A stretch of 64,000 nt of DNA from Acidobacteriota bacterium (GTDB taxonomy: Bacteria > Acidobacteriota > Terriglobia > Terriglobales > SCQP01), in assembly GCA_021789895.1 (NCBI GenBank), contig JAJYIU010000005.1:75239-139238 (forward strand), written 5' to 3'. Both the position numbers and the translations under genes were made by a program. Positions within the stretch are counted from its first letter, which is position 1. Each line of letters begins with the position of its first letter. This document shows, one piece after another, positions 62,388 through 64,000 of the stretch. The notes beneath the pieces were generated by a model. The model searched no databases, was not told the origin of the DNA, and was given only the letters and a program-made list of their open reading frames with translations.

Positions 62388-64000
62388 TCAGGCCACATGC
62401 ATGCGGCTGGCCAGCGGCGCCGCCGCCGCCGCCTCGCCCCCGGCTCCGGCTTGCGCCTCCAGCTCCCGCCGGATCGCCAGGCACTGTTGCGCCATGTACG
62501 TCAACTGCTCGCGGTTGAGCCCCTGGTGGATGGGCAGCTCGATGATCGTCCGGCGCAGCTCCGCCGACTCCGGAAACTCGGCCTCGTCCTCCGCGCCTTC
62601 CCTCCAGGTGGAAACTGCGCCCACTCCGGCCTGCCAAAGCCGGCGGCAAAACTCGTCTTTGTGCGCTGAGCGCAGCAGCAGAAACAGCGGCGCCGCTTCC
62701 GGCGCCGGCGGCGCGATCGGCTCCGGCCAGCCGCCGCGCAGCAGGCTCCGCCGCAGGCACTCGTAGTTGTGCCGCCGCTCCATCACGATCTGCTTCCAGT
62801 CGTAGCTGCGAATGAACAGCCGCGCCGCCCGGCTCGCCCGCCAATCCAGCCGCTCCGTCGCCAATGGGTTCATGCCCGGCATCGCATACCGCCGCCCGCT
62901 GCGTTCGCGCCAGCGCAGCCGTTCGGCGGCGCGCCGCAGCCGCGCGCCTCCCTCCGCATGCGCGCATTCGAACCCGCTCAGCCAGTTGCGCCAGCAGCCG
63001 CTCAGGGTGTCGGCCAGCGGCGGGCGCCGCTGCCGCCGGAATGGCCAGCCCAGCGGCGGCGCCGCCAGCCACAGCAGCGCGCCGTGCGGCGTCGGATAGG
63101 TCTTGTGCAGGCAGTAGATCGCCGCATCGCCCGCGCTGCCCACCGCCCTTCCCTGCGATTGCGCGTAAAGACTGAGCGCGCAGTCTTCGATCAGCCGCAG
63201 CCCGTGCTGCCGCGCAAATCGTTCCAGCGGCGCCGCCGGATGCGCGTTGCCGAAGTAATGGATCACGTACAGCCCGCGCGTGCGCGGCCCCACCCGCCGC
63301 GCGGCATCGTCCAGATCGAGCGTCAGATCGCGCCGCACGCGGTAGTAAACCACCCGCATCCCCGCCGCCGCCAGCGCCGCCGCCTCGATCCCGTGATGAT
63401 ACGCCGGCACCAGCACCTGGTCGCCCGGCTGCCAGCCCATCGCCGCCGGCACCGCATAGATCGCGTTGCGCGCCTCGTAATGCCAGCTCAGCCGTCCCGG
63501 CGCTCTTCCCGCCGCCCATTCCGCGCTGAACGGAAACGGCGGCATTCGCCGCCAGCGCAGGTCGCGCAGCCGCCACACCGGCCATTGCGGCACCTTGATC
63601 CCCGCTCCCCCTGCCCCCGGTTCCAGCTTGGCCGCCGGCGCCGCGCCCGCCCCCGCCGCGCTCGCCGCCGGCATCTTGGACGCCGCCGGCGCCGGTGCCT
63701 TGCTCAATTCTATTTTCCCCGCTGCGCCCGCCGCCTGCGCCGCCGGCCTCCGCCGCCCTTCCGGCTGCAGCCCGGCGTGCACTCGCGCCCGCCACCAGAT
63801 CATCTGCCCGCGCACGCTGCGCTGGTACAGCCGCAAATGCACCAGCTCTTCCACCCGCCCGCTCCAGTCCGCCATCCAGGGTTGATCCACCCCCAGAAAC
63901 TCATACCGCTCGCAGCCTTCCGCCGCCGCCCACGCCAGCAGCCGCTGGCGCAGCAGGCTGCCCGGCGAATAGCGTTGCAGCCCGGCATCGTAGCCGATTT
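62388..64000 (-). CDS. Fusion of GNAT/FemAB-like acyltransferase and DegT/DnrJ aminotransferase (5' end outside window)
   Basis: The frame is open from 62388 to the right edge, so the start is missing. The first visible residues ('GYDAGLQRYSPGSLLRQRLL', then 'CERYEFLGVDQPW') look like the end of a CelD/FemAB-type GNAT domain. A low-complexity Ala/Pro/Lys linker follows. The rest is a DegT/DnrJ/StrS aminotransferase: 'YEARNAIYAVPAAMGWQPGD', 'LIEDCALSLYAQSQG' and 'CLHKTYPTPHGALL' with the PLP Lys. Such parts make amino-sugars and acylate them. A GTG at 63890 is not the true start. A role in surface polysaccharide is plausible. Confidence 0.8.
   Translation of the reverse strand, partial: IGYDAGLQRYSPGSLLRQRLLAWAAAEGCERYEFLGVDQPWMADWSGRVEELVHLRLYQRSVRGQMIWWRARVHAGLQPEGRRRPAAQAAGAAGKIELSKAPAPAASKMPAASAAGAGAAPAAKLEPGAGGAGIKVPQWPVWRLRDLRWRRMPPFPFSAEWAAGRAPGRLSWHYEARNAIYAVPAAMGWQPGDQVLVPAYHHGIEAAALAAAGMRVVYYRVRRDLTLDLDDAARRVGPRTRGLYVIHYFGNAHPAAPLERFARQHGLRLIEDCALSLYAQSQGRAVGSAGDAAIYCLHKTYPTPHGALLWLAAPPLGWPFRRQRRPPLADTLSGCWRNWLSGFECAHAEGGARLRRAAERLRWRERSGRRYAMPGMNPLATERLDWRASRAARLFIRSYDWKQIVMERRHNYECLRRSLLRGGWPEPIAPPAPEAAPLFLLLRSAHKDEFCRRLWQAGVGAVSTWREGAEDEAEFPESAELRRTIIELPIHQGLNREQLTYMAQQCLAIRRELEAQAGAGGEAAAAAPLASRMHVA

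Overview
The window is GC-rich DNA whose gene content points to a soil- or sediment-type Gram-negative bacterium, most likely an Acidobacteriota. The reasons are two Ser/Thr kinases fused to TolB-type propellers, a PEP-CTERM/exosortase exopolysaccharide locus, many sigma54 and two-component regulators, and a quinol nitric oxide reductase. The phylum is an inference from content; there is no rRNA or ribosomal marker here.

Layout. 1-9.5 kb: end of hemD, Mn-type sodA, a GT39-like membrane glycosyltransferase, two large kinase-propeller proteins and a DUF899 protein. 9.5-18.5 kb: M24 peptidase-accB-accC, a methyltransferase, an MscL with a zinc-ribbon tail, the etfB-etfA-ETF:quinone oxidoreductase electron-transfer set, and msrA. 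18.5-25.4 kb: carbamoyltransferase, nucleotidyltransferase, tRNA-Gly, an orphan LuxR-type regulator, a secreted glycoside-hydrolase-like protein and a PEP-CTERM protein. 25.9-33.3 kb is regulatory: two sigma54 activators without receiver domains, an orphan receiver, and a stressosome operon (rsbR-rsbS-rsbT-phosphatase) that runs directly into a histidine kinase and a NarL-type response regulator. 32.3-56.8 kb: a large exopolysaccharide/exosortase locus with export (Wza, outer-membrane barrel, Wzz, BY-kinase), initiating sugar transferase, glycosyltransferases, deacetylase, phosphodiesterase-like enzyme, polymerase/ligase, a Tat-exported hydrolase, flippase, exosortase, EpsI and a PrsT-like TPR protein. 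56.8-64 kb: a lower-GC DUF4234 gene, tRNA-Cys, norB with a coupled membrane protein carrying a transposase-like Cys domain, a CNNM/CorC protein, and a GNAT-DegT fusion cut by the window edge.

How it fits together. Three good -24/-12 (sigma54) promoters are visible: before the PEP-CTERM gene, before the activator that heads the export operon, and before the initiating sugar transferase that heads the long biosynthesis operon. With two nearby sigma54 activators that have almost the same recognition helix, this suggests one sigma54 regulon for exopolysaccharide and its PEP-CTERM client. Next to it lies a stressosome whose output seems rewired: the histidine kinase has an N-terminal domain like that of RsbU, the normal target of RsbT, so RsbT released by stress could switch a two-component system instead of a sigma-B cascade.
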